A stretch of DNA of 64,000 bases from Nymphaea colorata (GCF_008831285.2 NC_045142.1:8720713-8784712), one strand, 5' to 3'; shown: positions 1 to 13,481, counted from the first letter of the stretch. Notes: generated by a model from the sequence alone, not told the origin. Numbers and translations: made by a program.

Positions 1-230
1 TTTTCAATAATCACATTCATGTCCATGACACCTTTGCTGTTCATGCCTCGACCATCATATCCATAGAACTTGATATCATCAGAGCGATATTTGTCTTCAT
101 GAAACCCCAATGTTTTGGCCGTGAGATCAGGACAAATATTTAAGCCACTTCCCCCATCGATCAATACATGTGGCACAATGATCTCATTAACCTAGACGAT
201 GATGTGAAGAGCATCTGCATGGTAATATCC
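1..230 (-). pseudogene. Tat-type gypsy aspartic protease fragment
   Basis: Reading the minus strand of the first 160 bases gives an aspartic protease active-site block (IDGGSGLNICPD, about 115-155) followed by a conserved-looking stretch typical of gypsy polyproteins. The D-G-G-S-G core is the usual variant of the retroviral-type DSG catalytic triad in plant Ty3/gypsy elements. It continues the gag region that ends near 231, so gag and protease lie in the expected order on the minus strand. The rest of pol would lie left of the window. There is a stop (TAG in the minus frame, near 192) between gag and protease. Confidence 0.75.
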
Positions 231-2267
231 TCATTTCGAGAGGTCTTTTTTTGAAAAGGTAATTGACTGTTCCTTGGAGGGTCGAATCCAATCTCCTTCA
301 ACCATACGCTCTTCTAAGGGGAGAACCTCACCCAAGTAGCACAAATCTTCGTTCAAAGAGTCATCTAAGGATTTATCATCACCGCTTTGTAGGATAAAAG
401 TCTTTGGGATTATGAGAAGTTTTCCAAGTGAACTTCTCATCTTGCTGCTCATCATAGCAATAAAGCCTAGAGGTTTTTTACCTCGATTTGTCATCATGAC
501 TTTATGTGAACTACTTCTATCACAAAATCGGATGTGCTCATGCAGATGATATGGTAGTGGAGTGTCTGTGGTGATCATGGCCACCGCCGCCTTCCCGTGG
601 TCAGGAAATGGATTCCTGAACACCTTAGGGATGCTATCATTGCCAATCTTGAGATCCTTGTTCATGAAGTCTTGGATAATGTTGTTAAGGACAAAACAGT
701 CCTCAGTGTCATGACCAGGGGCTCGATGAAACTTACATAGTTTTTCTTTATTTCATCCCATCATTTTCGAAGGCTCAGATACTTTTGGCAAGACGATAGT
801 TCCTTTGGTGAGGAGGTATTCCAAGATCTTTTCATGGGACTGACTGAGAGTAGTGAATTTCTGGTCATAGCCCCAACCTGGGTGCTTGTTTTTCCTTTCA
901 TCGTCGCCTTTAGAAAACTGCATGTTCTTCTTGAGACTGACTTCTTTGTCTTGCTTATAATAATTGCCATGGTCCTTCTAATGCCAACATTGGCTATAAA
1001 GTGCGCAGGTAACTGTGCCTTTTCTCATTTCTTTCTATCTTTTTTGTACTTAGGGGCAATAATTCCATCAAAATCTATTTCCTCAATCCCTTCTTCTATC
1101 GAGTTTGCTTGTTAAATCAACTCAGCAAAAGTCTTGATCGGGGTGTTGCGGATGAGACTTTTCAAGGGCTAGAAAAGATTTTTTCTGATGAGTGACAAGG
1201 CTTGTGTCTCAGAAATGAGCTCCTTCATCTTGTTGCATTGAATTCTCTATTTTTGAATGAATTCTCGAGCCTTTTCTCCCTGTTTCTGACGAAGACTGCA
1301 AATAGTACTGAAGGTTGGAGCCATGGGAGCATTTTGATCAAATCTTTCGACAAACATGTTAATCAATTTGTCAAATTTTTTCAGCTCAACTGGATTGACA
1401 TTTTCTTTGTACCATTGTGCGACAATGCCTTCAAGACTTCTTGAAAAATATCGAAACAAAGTTCTATTATTTGCGCGAATTTTGTAGCAATCATTGAAAA
1501 AAGTTGAAAGATGAACGTGTAGGTGAGTGGTTCCATCATATATGAAGACTGTTCTGGGCAAGCCTTTCACGTCTTCGTCCCCTTCAGTGCCAAGGTAGTA
1601 GTCCTCACATGAGTATGAACGTTTTTCCTTCTCCCTAAGCTCAAGATTGTTCATTCTTTTCTCCACTTCATAGAATCTGCGCTTAGTCGGACTTTCATTT
1701 CACTTGATTCAACCAATTTTGGCTTGGTCTTTTTCTTTTTGCCCTTGATCTCCTTTATTTTTTCTACAGAACTTTCACTGTTCGATCTACTATTGGGGAT
1801 GTACTTCTTGGTCTTTTTGCCTCTTTTGATAGGCTTTCTTTTCTTCTGGGTTTCTCTTCCAAACTTCTAGTGGTGACAGGGTTAGGTGAGCTGCTTTCCT
1901 CCATAATTTCTTTTCCCTTCTTGTTTCTCTTTGTTGTCTTTTTCTTATAGAGAGGAAACAACTCGGGTTTTTCCTCCTCACTAGTTGTTGAATCTGAACC
2001 CATATGACCTTCATCTCAGTTTGTAGGAGAAGATTTGTTGTTTGTCTTCTTTCTTTTCTGCTTAGCAGCCTTTTCATTTTCTGGTTCTGGAGTAACCATC
2101 ATGGCCTTTTGCTCTTCTTGCTCTTTCATGAATAGTTCCATGAACAAATGGAACATATGGTAACCTTCTGGCTCGATTGCTGGAAGGTCAAGTATTTTTG
2201 GCCGGAGTTCAGAAGATGACGCCTCATTCTGAAGAGTCTGCTTAGCTTGCGATCTAGTTTCAACCAT
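231..2267 (-). pseudogene. Tat-type gypsy gag (nucleocapsid end broken)
   Basis: Minus-strand gag of the left element. It starts at an ATG at 2267 (MVETRSQAKQ), has a lysine-rich, low-complexity N-terminal part (1764-2267), then a retrotransposon gag core at 1247-1666 (residues such as the block ending FFNDCYKIRANNRTLF and the helix AQWYKENVNPVELKKFDKL). A zinc-knuckle-like CKFHRAPGHDTEDC lies at 697-738. Gag forms the virus-like particle and binds element RNA. Several stops and frame changes (about 1760, 1245, 1110, 760) break the frame, so no full polyprotein can be made. The order LTR-PBS-extra ORF-gag-protease and the match of its LTR to the element at 27549-31001 support one Tat-like family. 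Confidence 0.75.
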
Positions 2268-2449
2268 CTTGTTGGCTTTCAAGTATTCAGCTTGACACAA
2301 GAGAATGGAAGTTATTGGAGGGAAATGATGACAGAATGAAGGTTCATATCGCATTAAAAGTTTCAAAGTTACATAAAAAAAAAACACTAATAAAGATGAT
2401 GATGACTGAAGACGACATAAGGAGTATAAAGTTTGACAACATAAACTTT

Positions 2450-3794
2450 TTAGGGAAGAATGGATGGTGGTCGGTTGGCATCCCACCTTCTCTCGGAATA
2501 TTCATTCTTTACCACTTGGCCTGCAAACCAAGTGTAAGATATCTGCGCCTTCCATTCTTGTCGGGCTACTACAAACAATGCCGCCCATTGAGGAGAACTG
2601 AGGCCGAATTCAAGAATTGCTCTAATTGGTGTATGAACGAAAACCATCTTTTGCCTCTGAGAGAACTGTCTCATGCATCTATTAGCACAATAATAAGTTA
2701 TGAAATAGGGGCCCAAGAGTGTAGTACGCCTATGAGGATGGTGAGTGTAACGAGGTGGACTCTCACAACGATCATAATAGTCCCAAATGATCTCATCTCT
2801 ATCCAAGCGTTCGATCAGACGACGGTATGATTCTAAGACTGTCAATGCTCCATCAGTGTTTCTGAGTAGACACTGGCTTGAGGTCCCACATGCTTGAGGA
2901 ACCACAATTGTAAAACATACGTGCATCCTTCTATGAAGTCAATATCTCCAATGGTGAAACGGGTGAGTCCTCGGTAGAGAAAGACTAAGGCTGTCATTGC
3001 TACTAACAAGTGACGAGTGCCACTATGCCCCCATACCCAAAAAAATTAGGCAATACAAACATCTAGGAGGTCGCTTCCATTGGTGAAAACGGTCACTCTT
3101 ACTGTGCAAAGCACCATACAATGTTTGTTCCTTTTTATGGCTTTTCGAGGCAAAGTGGAAGGTTCAACTTAGGCTCCAAATTCTTCATACAAATTTTTCA
3201 AGTTAATGCTTTGGCTCTCATGGTTTTCTACTAGAGGCCAAGTTTTTCGTCCAGTAAAATGGGCTATAAGGTCATTTGCATTGACCTTGGTTGGGTTCAT
3301 AAGGAATTGTTTTTCCAATGGATCATTTGCATCACAAGTTGGGGTAGAGAGGTCTAGTATTTCGATGAATTTATCTAGTAATATTGTCATTTCTCCTTAT
3401 GGAAACAAAAAAAAGGAGGTCCACACTTGGTGATTACATGTACTAAATTTCCATCAACTGACTGCATTCCTCCGACTGCCACTGTCTCTAGCCCACATTA
3501 TTTAAAGTAAGAAGAAAACATCCGAGAGAAAGTGGGATGCCAAGACCGATACCATTCGGGAGTCAAAAGATTAGTCTCAAAAGAGATGTAAGTAGACCGT
3601 TCGGGTCCTTCCCCAAAAATGATGTGATCATATGGAAAGGTGACGCCACGTTGGAAAGAATACATCTTGAAGGATGACTCTAAAAGGATAAAGATTGAAT
3701 TAGTGAAAAGAGTGACTAGGTTGACCAAAACAACATGAAGTAGAAGTATGCAATGAGGTTGTAAAATATAACACAAGGTTTTATGCACATCCAT
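2450..3794 (-). pseudogene. Extra ORF1 with plant-mobile-domain-like sequence, Tat element
   Basis: Between PBS and gag the minus strand carries three broken coding blocks: 3498-3794 (FPYDHIIFGEGPE), 3169-3390 (start of a domain, with LIAHFTGRKTWPLVE) and 2450-2926 plus the adjoining 2926-3010 (FTIGDIDFIEGC, then GPYFITYYCANRCMRQFSQRQ). The short motif order, ending in a basic RQF-type segment and an aromatic W-rich tail, resembles the plant mobile domain (PMD, aminotransferase-like) found in plant transposons and a few host genes. Ogre/Tat elements are known for an additional ORF ahead of gag. A homologous ORF lies at 51558-52437. Assignment to PMD is from motif resemblance only; function is unknown. 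Confidence 0.5.
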
Positions 3795-4445
3795 ATGTCA
3801 TTTGAAATAATTTTCGTAGAAAGTAGGTATAAGTACCTAATTGAGATAATTTTGTGTCACGATAATCCAATGTCAAGTTATGCTTATATACTTTAGCCAA
3901 AAGGCTTAGTACTAGCATAGATTTTTCCTTAGGCAACTAAGGGTAAAGTTCGTCAACTTCTTCTTGATCACTCGTCGATATATACTATAAATTACCACTC
4001 ATGGTACTAACGAGGGGGCTTTCCCACCCAAACTGTGGTCTAGTTGTAAGACTTAATCTTGTGTTACCGCCTAAGACCAAGCCCGACAACATGATAACCG
4101 AGACAAATAGGTATTAGATATTTTTGAAATATGAGCAAACATGCAAAATCGGTTGTCTCTAGATGCTTCTCAAGATGGTGGTTAAATTAAGTAGAAGAGC
4201 AAACATTGTTTTCAAGGAACCCTTAAATTGAGGAGGGTTGTATTTGATCATAGATATAAGTGAAGTTGATTAATCCTCCTCAATTAGTCTTATATGTAAG
4301 AAAGCAAATGCAATCACCAAGCAATGCAATGAAATGCCAATGAGGTCAATGTCAAAATAGGAGACATGATTTATCATTGACAATATATGAGATGTTCTAG
4401 TTTGTGAAAACACATCAATTATAGCCATAGCCAAACGATGACAGG

Positions 4446-4462
4446 TCCCATCACGGTCGCCA
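4446..4462 (-). other. Primer binding site, left Tat element
   Basis: On the minus strand the sequence two bases after the LTR end reads TGGCGACCGTGATGGGA. It does not match the common initiator-Met PBS (TGGTATCAGAG) but resembles the TGGCGAC-type PBS of Tat/Ogre elements, usually assigned to tRNA-Arg. The element at 50945 has a related PBS at the same two-base spacing. Confidence 0.6.
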
Positions 4463-4464
4463 TC

Positions 4465-7361
4465 TGTTTGCATCTCCAAAATTTTGGTTGGTTTTGGAGT
4501 GCTCCAGAAAAATGAGGTTTTGTTTTGAAATCGAAAAGAAAGGGACTCTATATGAGGATCAACCGTTCCTGGTGCATTTACCAGAGATAATCAATCCAAG
4601 GGTTATGTTCATCATTGATGCATTTCGTTTTAACTTAAACATCCTTTTGATTTTATATGCAGTGTAGAAAATATTGAAAGTTTGATGTTTCAAACTTTTG
4701 AAAAGTTTCTTGAAGAGTTGCATGTAAATTTGAAATGTTTTGGAGAAAAAGTAGAATTAGTAAATATCATTTGAAAAGCTCGTGAAACCATTTGAAATCA
4801 CTTCAGTTTTCTCTTAAGACTTTAAGTAGGTTTGAGATTTTGCTCTAATTCGGTTACCATTTAGTTAGAGCTCCATTTCATCTTGCTTAAGTTCTTTTGG
4901 AGAGGAGCTTGTGATCATAAGCGAAATAAAGTGGGTGAGAATGCATGAATGCATTGATCCTATATGATTAGAAAGAAAAATCATTAATTCATAGCATAAC
5001 ATTCATGTAAGATTTTTGTTTTTGCAATTATTGTATATAAGAAGGAAAAGTTTTTTTGAAAGCGGATTGGGATTGTACACCATTAAACATGATTCCAATA
5101 TTGAGTCATTACTTGGTTTGTGGTCTTAATGAGGTTGGTAAATAAAAATATCATGAGAGGAGAATGTTAAAAAGAATATAAGAGATAAAACACTCTTATG
5201 AAAAGAAAGTGAGATGCCGTATTAGAAGGTATCTTTTGAAAATGTTTTGGAGAATATGATTTATATATAAACATAGAATGTTATTACTTAGTTTGTCACA
5301 AGGGATATATCTCTTCAACCGTTGGGTATGGAAGAAAAATAAGCAATATAATGAGGCACTCATTAGGGTTCGTAATGGGGTGATTAGGAAGGAAACTTAT
5401 ACGCAATGACATGAGAATGCATTTTTAACATATACATATTCGTGAAGGTTTCCTCGAGTTGGACAAGTCTCAACCTCAAAAATTGATATGAAGATAAAAA
5501 TGAAGAACACAAATCCACACTCTCATTCTCATCATATATTCACATATAAACGGAAAACCAAACAACTATGCATGGGTGATATATAGACAATATTCAAGGA
5601 AGGAAAGAGGGAGGAAGAGAGAGAGATAGAGAGAGAGTGATGGGAAGAGAAAGATTCAACTAAGAAGGAGGACATGATGTAACTATGAAATGAAGGATCA
5701 TCTCAACTTTCAATGTTTCCCAGTGCACTTGAGCATAGTCTCTTGTCTATAAGAAGAGATTGAGTGCTATCTCATTTGGCGATGAGGAGATAAAGATAAG
5801 AAGAAAATGAAGACAATGCTACATTCAATAAAAGAAAAAAAACATGATTCAATCATGGAATAAAAGATCGTATCATCTTTCTATGCTCCCGATGCACAAA
5901 AAGCGGTTGAGTGCTATCTCCTTTGGCCATGAGGAAATGATGATGAGAAGAAAATAAAGAAAGAAAGACAATGCTATATTTAATAAAAGAGAAAACATGA
6001 TTAAATAATGAAATGATAAATCATCTCATCTTTCCATGCTCTTGGTGCACTTAAGCATAGTCTATTGTCTCTAAAAAGAGGTTGTTAGCCCTGAGGAGAT
6101 GATGATAAGAAGAAAATAAAGAAAGAAAAATAATGGTATATTCAATAAAAGAGAAAACATGATTCAATCATGAAATGAAAGATCATCTCATCTTTCCATG
6201 CTCCTGGTGCACTTGAGTATAACATCTTGTCACTAAAAAGAGGTTGAGTGTTATCTCCTTTGGCCATGGAGAGATGATGATGAGAAGAGGAAATGGAAAC
6301 AACAACAATACTATATTCAAGAAAAAGAAATAGTAATAATAAGAAGAACATATTAATGAAGAGAATGAACAACAACAAAAATACTTGAAAGAGCATGACT
6401 TAATCATAAAATAAAATATCATCTCATCTTCTCATGCTCCCGGTGCACTTGAACATAACCTTTTGTCTCTAAAAGAGGTTGAGTGCTATCTTTTTTGGCT
6501 ATGAGGAGATGGAGATGAAAAGAGAAAAAATATAGAAATGAGAGGGATGATGATGACATACCTCTAATGAGAAATAACTTAAGGAAGATGAACACCTTCC
6601 CTTAAAGATCTCCTTAAGTGAAGCTCAAAGATGATGCCTCCAAGAGAGTTGTAACTTGCTCCAAGTTGGAGAGGAAAATAGAAAGAGGAAGAGGGAGAGA
6701 GAGAAAGCTCAAGAGAAACCCTAAGTTTTCAAGTGCGAATACTCTAGGGTTTCTTCCAAGGGTCACTCTTGCCCCAAAGAGGGGGGGGGGGGTGAGGAGT
6801 AGGGGTATTTATAAAGGATTTTGGAGCACATGCGACTGCAACAGCACGTGCGCACGCAGTCACGCGACACCTTATCGCTCGATTGCGTGCGTGTTATAAC
6901 GCGATCGTGCACGTGTGCGTTTCACAATGTGTGACTGCGCGTCACGGGATGTGAAAAAATGCAATTTTTAAAAACAAAATCTTATACAATTTAATAAAAA
7001 GAAATAAAAATTTTGTTCATAAAGAAAAACATAATTTTTTAATTAAAATATTTAAAATAAGAGTTTTGTTCAAAGTGAGCGCTCGACTCCATTTCGAGAT
7101 GCTCGAGACTTGTTTTAAATTCAATTTTGGTTTAGTCGCTCACCACCATGTTCTAGCGCGTGAAAAAGATTCAAAAACATATTTTGGCATGGGAATGAGA
7201 CCTTAAAATAAAGGAAAGGTCCGCGCACACACGATGCTCAAATTGTGTCGTTTTGACCATGATTCGAATTTTGGGTCTGAAATGCTCGATTTGGATTTGA
7301 ACTTGGGTTGTGAATCTATTTTGGATCTTCTTTTTGTAAAAAAAAATTTGGGGTGATTACA
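4465..7361 (-). repeat. 5' LTR of left Tat-type element (minus orientation)
   Basis: On the minus strand the LTR begins TGTAATCACCCCAAATTTT at 7361 and ends GATGCAAACA at 4465, giving TG...CA ends and about 2.9 kb. A TATA box (minus, 6805-6817, TTTATAAATACCCC) is followed about 200 bp on by the shared leader ending AAGGTGTTCATCTTCCTTAA. It is alignable with the plus-strand LTR at 27549-31001 from the TATA box to the LTR end; the upstream U3 parts differ and this copy lacks the 70-bp U3 repeats. A 12-base G run lies at 6781-6792. Confidence 0.85.
5690..6530 (-). repeat. Tandem modules of 150-240 bp inside the Tat LTR
   Basis: About five degenerate copies of a module containing CATGCTCC-GGTGCACTTGAG-CATA-TCTTGTCTCTAAA and TGGCCATGAGGAGATGATG occur near 5710, 5880, 6030, 6190 and 6430 (plus-strand spelling). 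The same module occurs about four times in reverse sense at 28580-29290 in the other LTR of this family. Confidence 0.75.
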
Positions 7362-8766
<1,405 letters not shown>

Positions 8767-9066
8767 CGTAGTTACAAAATAACATTTTGGAGTTTTAAAC
8801 GGTGAGGCTTTTTTGATATAATATGGTGAACTTGAAAAAAATAGAAAAAATACGGAAAATTTTTAAAAATAAAAAAAAAAACTAAAAATAGGAAAAAAAG
8901 TAAGTGAGAAACTAATGACACAAACATCAAAGATAAATAGATTTGAAACAAATGAAAAATCGAAAATGAAAAAAAAAACTGTTTGGCATTAAAAAATGAA
9001 AAAAGCGAAAAAAATTGTGTTAAAAACGCGTTAAAACGCGCTTTTTCTGTTTTACCATTTTTTGCA
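8767..9066 (+). mobile_element. A-rich MITE family, copy 1 (right end degraded)
   Basis: Starts with CGTAGTTACA, a variant of the terminal repeat CATAGTCACA of copy 3 (59444-59823). It shares the order of internal blocks with copies 2 and 3: GTTTTAAACGG, ATAATATGGTGAACTTGAAAAA, AGTGAGAAACTAATGACACAAACAT, then the AAAACGCGTTAAAACGCG block. The right terminal repeat is not visible. Confidence 0.55.
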
Positions 9067-9716
9067 TCCAACTCGGCCTATATTACGTGGTGCAAGTTTG
9101 GGCGGATTATCGGTGGCTCGATTGAGAATTCGAGGCAATCAAAATTCGAGGCAATAAAACAATTGAAGGAATAGAAACATGGAATATTCACTTCACTCCA
9201 GTTTCAGGCAGAATCATGATTTTATAATTTTGATTCAAAATTCCAACCCATCAAACGCCTCCTAAGTGTTTAAACAACACTGGCCTTTATATAACTTAAT
9301 AATGCATATGCTGAGTAAAGTCACCTTCAAGACAGGGGTGGGGACAAGTGTGTCATTGTATGAGAAATTGTCCACAGAAATGACAAAATCTCTATCATTT
9401 CTTTATATGGGAAGTGGGTCAAACCATTTATTGAATACCGATTGTAAATTTAAATCTTTGTTCAGTATGCATGTCTTCTAATACTGGGTTTGGTAAAAAA
9501 TGCTACACATACAATATATGTTCAAAGCTGCTCCAATCTAGCCATTTTTTGCAAAACACATAAATTGACTACCAAAATCAAATCCTGGAGGACTTGATTC
9601 ACTTCATTAAATAGCCATGCCAAGTCTCGGGGGACCTAATGTATCGGTCAAGTTGATGTGTGTGCACTTGCAAACCGCAAATAGTTTGTTTAATTTTCAT
9701 ATCGTTATTCCTTTTA
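9067..9716. other. Intergenic, no gene seen
   Basis: Short open frames only (the longest about 70 codons) with no recognisable similarity. Confidence 0.45.
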
Positions 9717-9877
9717 GAGACTGTTTGGGAACCATAACATAATGTTACTATTTGACACATCTAATCTAAAAAATAGTTAGATTCATTGGACATTTTGAAA
9801 AATGTTTCATAAATATGCCCCACCTTTGGGGCAAATGCATGGAACAGTAACAATGGCTACTGCTTCTAAACAACCCC
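9717..9877 (+). mobile_element. Tourist-like MITE A (161 bp)
   Basis: Ends GAGACTGTTTGGGAACC and GCTTCTAAACAACCCC form an imperfect terminal inverted repeat. It is bounded by TTA on both sides (9714-9716 and 9878-9880), the 3-bp target duplication expected of PIF/Harbinger-derived Tourist MITEs. An internal hairpin GCCCCACCTTTGGGGC is present. Confidence 0.6.
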
Positions 9878-9880
9878 TTA

Positions 9881-10042
9881 GGGTTGTTTTAGTAATAGGA
9901 AAAATCAATGACTGTCCCATGAATCTACCCTAGAGATTAGGGTAAATTCATAGTACTAGAACTATTGTTTTATAAATCTACATCAATCTTTGAGGCAGAT
10001 TCATTAAACGCTCAGCAAGTATTCTTGTTGCCAAACAACTTC
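9881..10042 (-). mobile_element. Tourist-like MITE B (162 bp), head-to-head with A
   Basis: Ends GGGTTGTTTTAGTAAT and GTTGCCAAACAACTTC; flanked by TTA at 9878-9880 (shared with MITE A) and 10043-10045. Its reverse complement resembles MITE A along its length, including the matching internal hairpin TACCCTAGAGATTAGGGTA. A third, degraded relative appears at about 10332-10440 (AACATTTGGCAATGG ... CATTGCTAAACGGTC). Confidence 0.6.
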
Positions 10043-10439
10043 TTAGGTCTCCTAGTGTTTAAAAATACATAAATCAACCACTAAAGTCAAATTCTTCATT
10101 ACTTACACTCCATTCATAATTAAGTTGATATGCTAGGGCAAAGAACACATCATATTTGGTCTGACTAATGCGTTATGTAGACCGCAATGTTGTTAGTTTG
10201 ATTTCCATGTGATATTTCCCTTACGTCTTACTGTGAATATCGCAGTACCCGGATGAAGATAGGTGAGGGGCTTAAGCCATGGTGATTCCACCATCAATCC
10301 AAGCACGTGGGGACTAAAGTGCAACCTAAGGAAACATTTGGCAATGGAAGTAGTAACCTACGACTTCATATGTTCATCCCCAAACTTTGGGAAAAATATC
10401 TGAAACAATATGCTACCATTTTCATTGCTAAACGGTCAT

Positions 10440-11094
10440 TTTCATTGTTAAACGACCATTAAAAACATCTTGTAAATGTTTTATTAATGTGCTTGCTCGT
10501 CGTCCATTGGCCTGCATGATTTACACTTTACATAAAGAATGAAAAAATCTAAGAATACATAAATGAGCTAATAAACCAATGAAAATTTATATTTATCTTT
10601 TGATTATAATTTTAAGTGTAGGTCTCATATTTTTGAATTTTCTCATATGAATCTGGGCTTGCAAATGACAACTCTGTGCCCTTTTTTCATTAAAAAACCA
10701 TCAAAATTACATACGCTTATTTTTTTCAGTAAAACTGAACACATCTAAGGTATTAATATTGCTAGATGCACCTGACTTTTTTCTTTTTACTTTTTTTTTA
10801 TGTTTACTTAAGGGAAACCGCCTTGGTTCTAAATCTCCCAAGGACATGCCCTAATACATTGAAGGTTTTTGTTTGCTTAAGGGTCTATGTAAACCTATGA
10901 TGCATCCTTCAACTTTAGTGTCGTGTTTACCTTTGTTTGCAGAAAGGAATCAGCAACTACAGGATTTGAACCTCAAATCCTTTTAGTGTAGGCTACATTG
11001 ACCATCCAGTTGCATTACGCAACTTGAGGCAAGTGAATACCAAAGTATATCTTTACCCTTTAAGGTCAATTTCCTAAAAGAAATTTGCTTTTTT
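10440..11094. other. Intergenic, no gene seen
   Basis: AT-rich DNA without recognised features. Confidence 0.45.
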
Positions 11095-11097
11095 ACA

Positions 11098-11470
11098 GGC
11101 CAGAAGTTCTCCGGAATCTGTTCCCGCTGGGACAATGACATTCAAGCCTCTCCCTCCAAGCCGTCTGTAACCTGTCCTTGTTGTCCAGACAGGGGACGTT
11201 GTTCTTCACGCTCTCGGGACACAAGGGGAAGATACCATGTTCCTCCTAAGCCGGCCACTCTCCCACCTCTTCCACCCTCCTTTCCCGGTGTCTCCTCGGC
11301 CAAATTTTCTGCCTCATCGAGTCCAAACTCTGATAAAAAATTCGTTCATCATCATCCCATTCTCGTCGAGGAGTCCGACCATCCCTGACCTCGATGAATA
11401 ATCTGGAGGCGGCGATGGTGGCAGCGACAGCAACGGCAATAGGCAGAAGATTCGGTTGGTTTTCCAACAT
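11098..11470 (-). pseudogene. Methyltransferase (DUF248/QUASIMODO-like) fragment
   Basis: A single minus-strand frame runs from 11470 to about 11098 with one in-frame TAG near 11247. After the stop it encodes FPLCPESVKNNVPCLDN, then RERLECHCPSG. The LCPES...VPC...HCP pattern is characteristic of the start of the S-adenosylmethionine-dependent methyltransferase domain of the plant DUF248 family (QUA2/TSD2 and PMT-type Golgi proteins acting in pectin synthesis). The block before the stop (MLENQPNLLPIAVAVAATIA) has a hydrophobic stretch that could be a signal anchor, but I do not recognise it. Local GC content is higher than the surroundings. No downstream methyltransferase exons are seen, so this looks like a relic; identification rests on about 50 residues. 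Confidence 0.42.
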
Positions 11471-11619
11471 CGAGGGTGAGATTCATGGGGGGCGGAGAGG
11501 ATACATAGGTAAAGGGCTTCGTGAAGGAGCTGCTGTTGAAGAATACTGTCCACCATTGATCCCCGATCTTTTTCACCAAACCTTACATTCAAATTAGTGT
11601 TATCAACATTATGCAAGTT

Positions 11620-12536
11620 ACGAAAACAAAAAGGGGTGACGAATGAATTTAAAGCAGTTTAAAAAGATGAAGATGAAATATAGCTAATTTGTGGAAACGA
11701 TTGTAAATATTTTCAATCTTTTTTGTAAGTTTTGGCGCATCATTTTCATGGTTGTACTTTTCTATATGATTGTTTTAATGTGGAAAGTGATTGAGGGGCA
11801 CCCTTTGCATGTTTCTAGTTGAAAATTGAGAATGATTGAATTGGAGCCTTTGAGGAGGTTGGCACAGTAGATGGGGTAAGGCCAGGTAGGCGGTTTGTTC
11901 TCGTTTGAAAATTTTCATTCACCAATGCTGGTGGGGGCAGCACCCCAAGGCCCCAAAAACAGACACCATACTTTAAGGGGATGAGAGGTTGGGTGGGATA
12001 ATTGACTCTCTTAGGGTAGTAGAATGGAATATTCTTCCTACTCACCCATAGAATTATTGATTTGGAGAAAAAACAAAAAAAAGAAAAACATGTATTTAAT
12101 TCTCACCAAATTGGAGTTTTTAGCTGTAGATTTTATTCAATAGTTGCCAAGAAAACGTTGCGTTTTCTCCATTCCACTTCACCACCTTTCCCTTGAAGTT
12201 TTCTCCAAATCTATTGTCTGGAAACAAGCAGCCTTGTTGGTATATTTCCAGACTCTCACATCTCGGGACGAAGACAAAGACATACTGGTTTGCAGACTTT
12301 CTATTATGAGCGGGATCCTGTCCAACCTTCTATCAATGCCCTCATGTCTTCTTCTGAGCATCTCCTTCACACTTCTGCAAAGTCATTCTCAATTAAACCA
12401 TAACAGTTTCCTGGTACCTGCTTAATCAGGAACTCATTCTTCCAATGATCATGCCAATATTTCGCTAGTTATCCATTACCAAATGCAAGCAAAGATCTCT
12501 CCTCACTTTTTTCCATGCTGCCCAAACATCTTTCCA
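11620..12536. other. Intergenic; possible LINE scrap at 12179-12536
   Basis: 11620-12140 shows nothing recognisable. On the minus strand 12179-12536 contains phrases reminiscent of the C-terminal part of plant LINE reverse transcriptases (WKDVWAAWKKV, DVRVWKY), but stops interrupt every frame and the match is weak. Confidence 0.25.
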
Positions 12537-12539
12537 TAA

Positions 12540-12781
12540 GGTTGCGTTTGATTTCTATGGATCTCAAGTCTAAGGGGAACTGAAATCAACGATAGCTGAA
12601 ATTCACAATTTTAACAAACTATGGATTTTATAATCAATCTCCCAAACATTGATCTCAAATCCAAGCTACATTGTGAAAAACATGGATTGCTGTCCGATCC
12701 AAAGGGGTTGGACCTGAAAACCATGGACCTGAGATCAACATATCACCGTAGATCTCTGGTCTATAGTAATCAAATGCAACC
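12540..12781 (+). mobile_element. Tourist-like MITE (242 bp) with TAA duplication
   Basis: Ends GGTTGCGTTTGATT (12540-12553) and AATCAAATGCAACC (12768-12781) are inverted repeats with one mismatch in 14. TAA occurs immediately outside both ends (12537-12539, 12782-12784), consistent with the 3-bp duplication of PIF/Harbinger MITEs. No coding capacity. Confidence 0.7.
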
Positions 12782-12959
12782 TAAGGAAGAGGCATTAGGC
12801 TTTAAATTTTCCTCTCATACATCCTTCTCTGCAAATATTTATCTCTCTATATGACCAACCATCAATCCCCTCAAGAAACAGCACACCAGGCTAAAAAGCC
12901 AAATTGGCCACATGTACATCTCTCATCTCCTTATTCTAACGCATTCCTCCAGTAGAGGC

Positions 12960-13214
12960 AATGATGTGAGAGGAAAATAAAATAAGTAAGAAACTAATAA
13001 CATAAACATAAAATAAATAGATTTGTAACAAATAGAAAAAATAAAAAAACTTTTTGACAATAAGAAAAATGAAAAAAAACACGAAAAAAATTAGTTAAAA
13101 ACACTCGTTTTTTTGTATTTTATATTTTTAATGTTTTTTTAAACGTGTTTTAAAATTTTAAATGACAATTTTATATATCGCATATTTTTCAAAAAAACTT
13201 GATTTTTGTGACAT
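12960..13214 (+). mobile_element. A-rich MITE family, copy 2 (left end degraded)
   Basis: Shares with copies 1 and 3 the blocks AGTAAGAAACTAATAACATAAACAT, the ACACGAAAAAA-TTAG segment and the GTTTTTTTAAACGTGTTTTAA segment, and ends in TTTTTGTGACATTG, matching the right terminal repeat TGTGACTATG of copy 3. The left terminal repeat is not seen. Confidence 0.55.
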
Positions 13215-13419
13215 TGATGGGAACATCAGTAAACAGTTCCTTGGAATAGACAAGTAGTAATGATGCTTGCAATAGACAAGTAGTATTGATGCTGCATCCA
13301 TTCTTGTGAGCCAATGCAAACACATGTTAGTAGATCCCGTGCAAAAAGACATTGGGGAGGAGGCGTGGAGTTCTGTTCATCTTACCAAACAACTTACCCT
13401 AGGTCAAGTTCGGACTCAG

Positions 13420-13464
<45 letters not shown>

Positions 13465-13481
13465 TATATATATATATATAT
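13420..13481. repeat. (TA)n microsatellite, interrupted
   Basis: Two TA runs separated by TATTATATTATA, about 62 bp in total. Confidence 0.95.
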
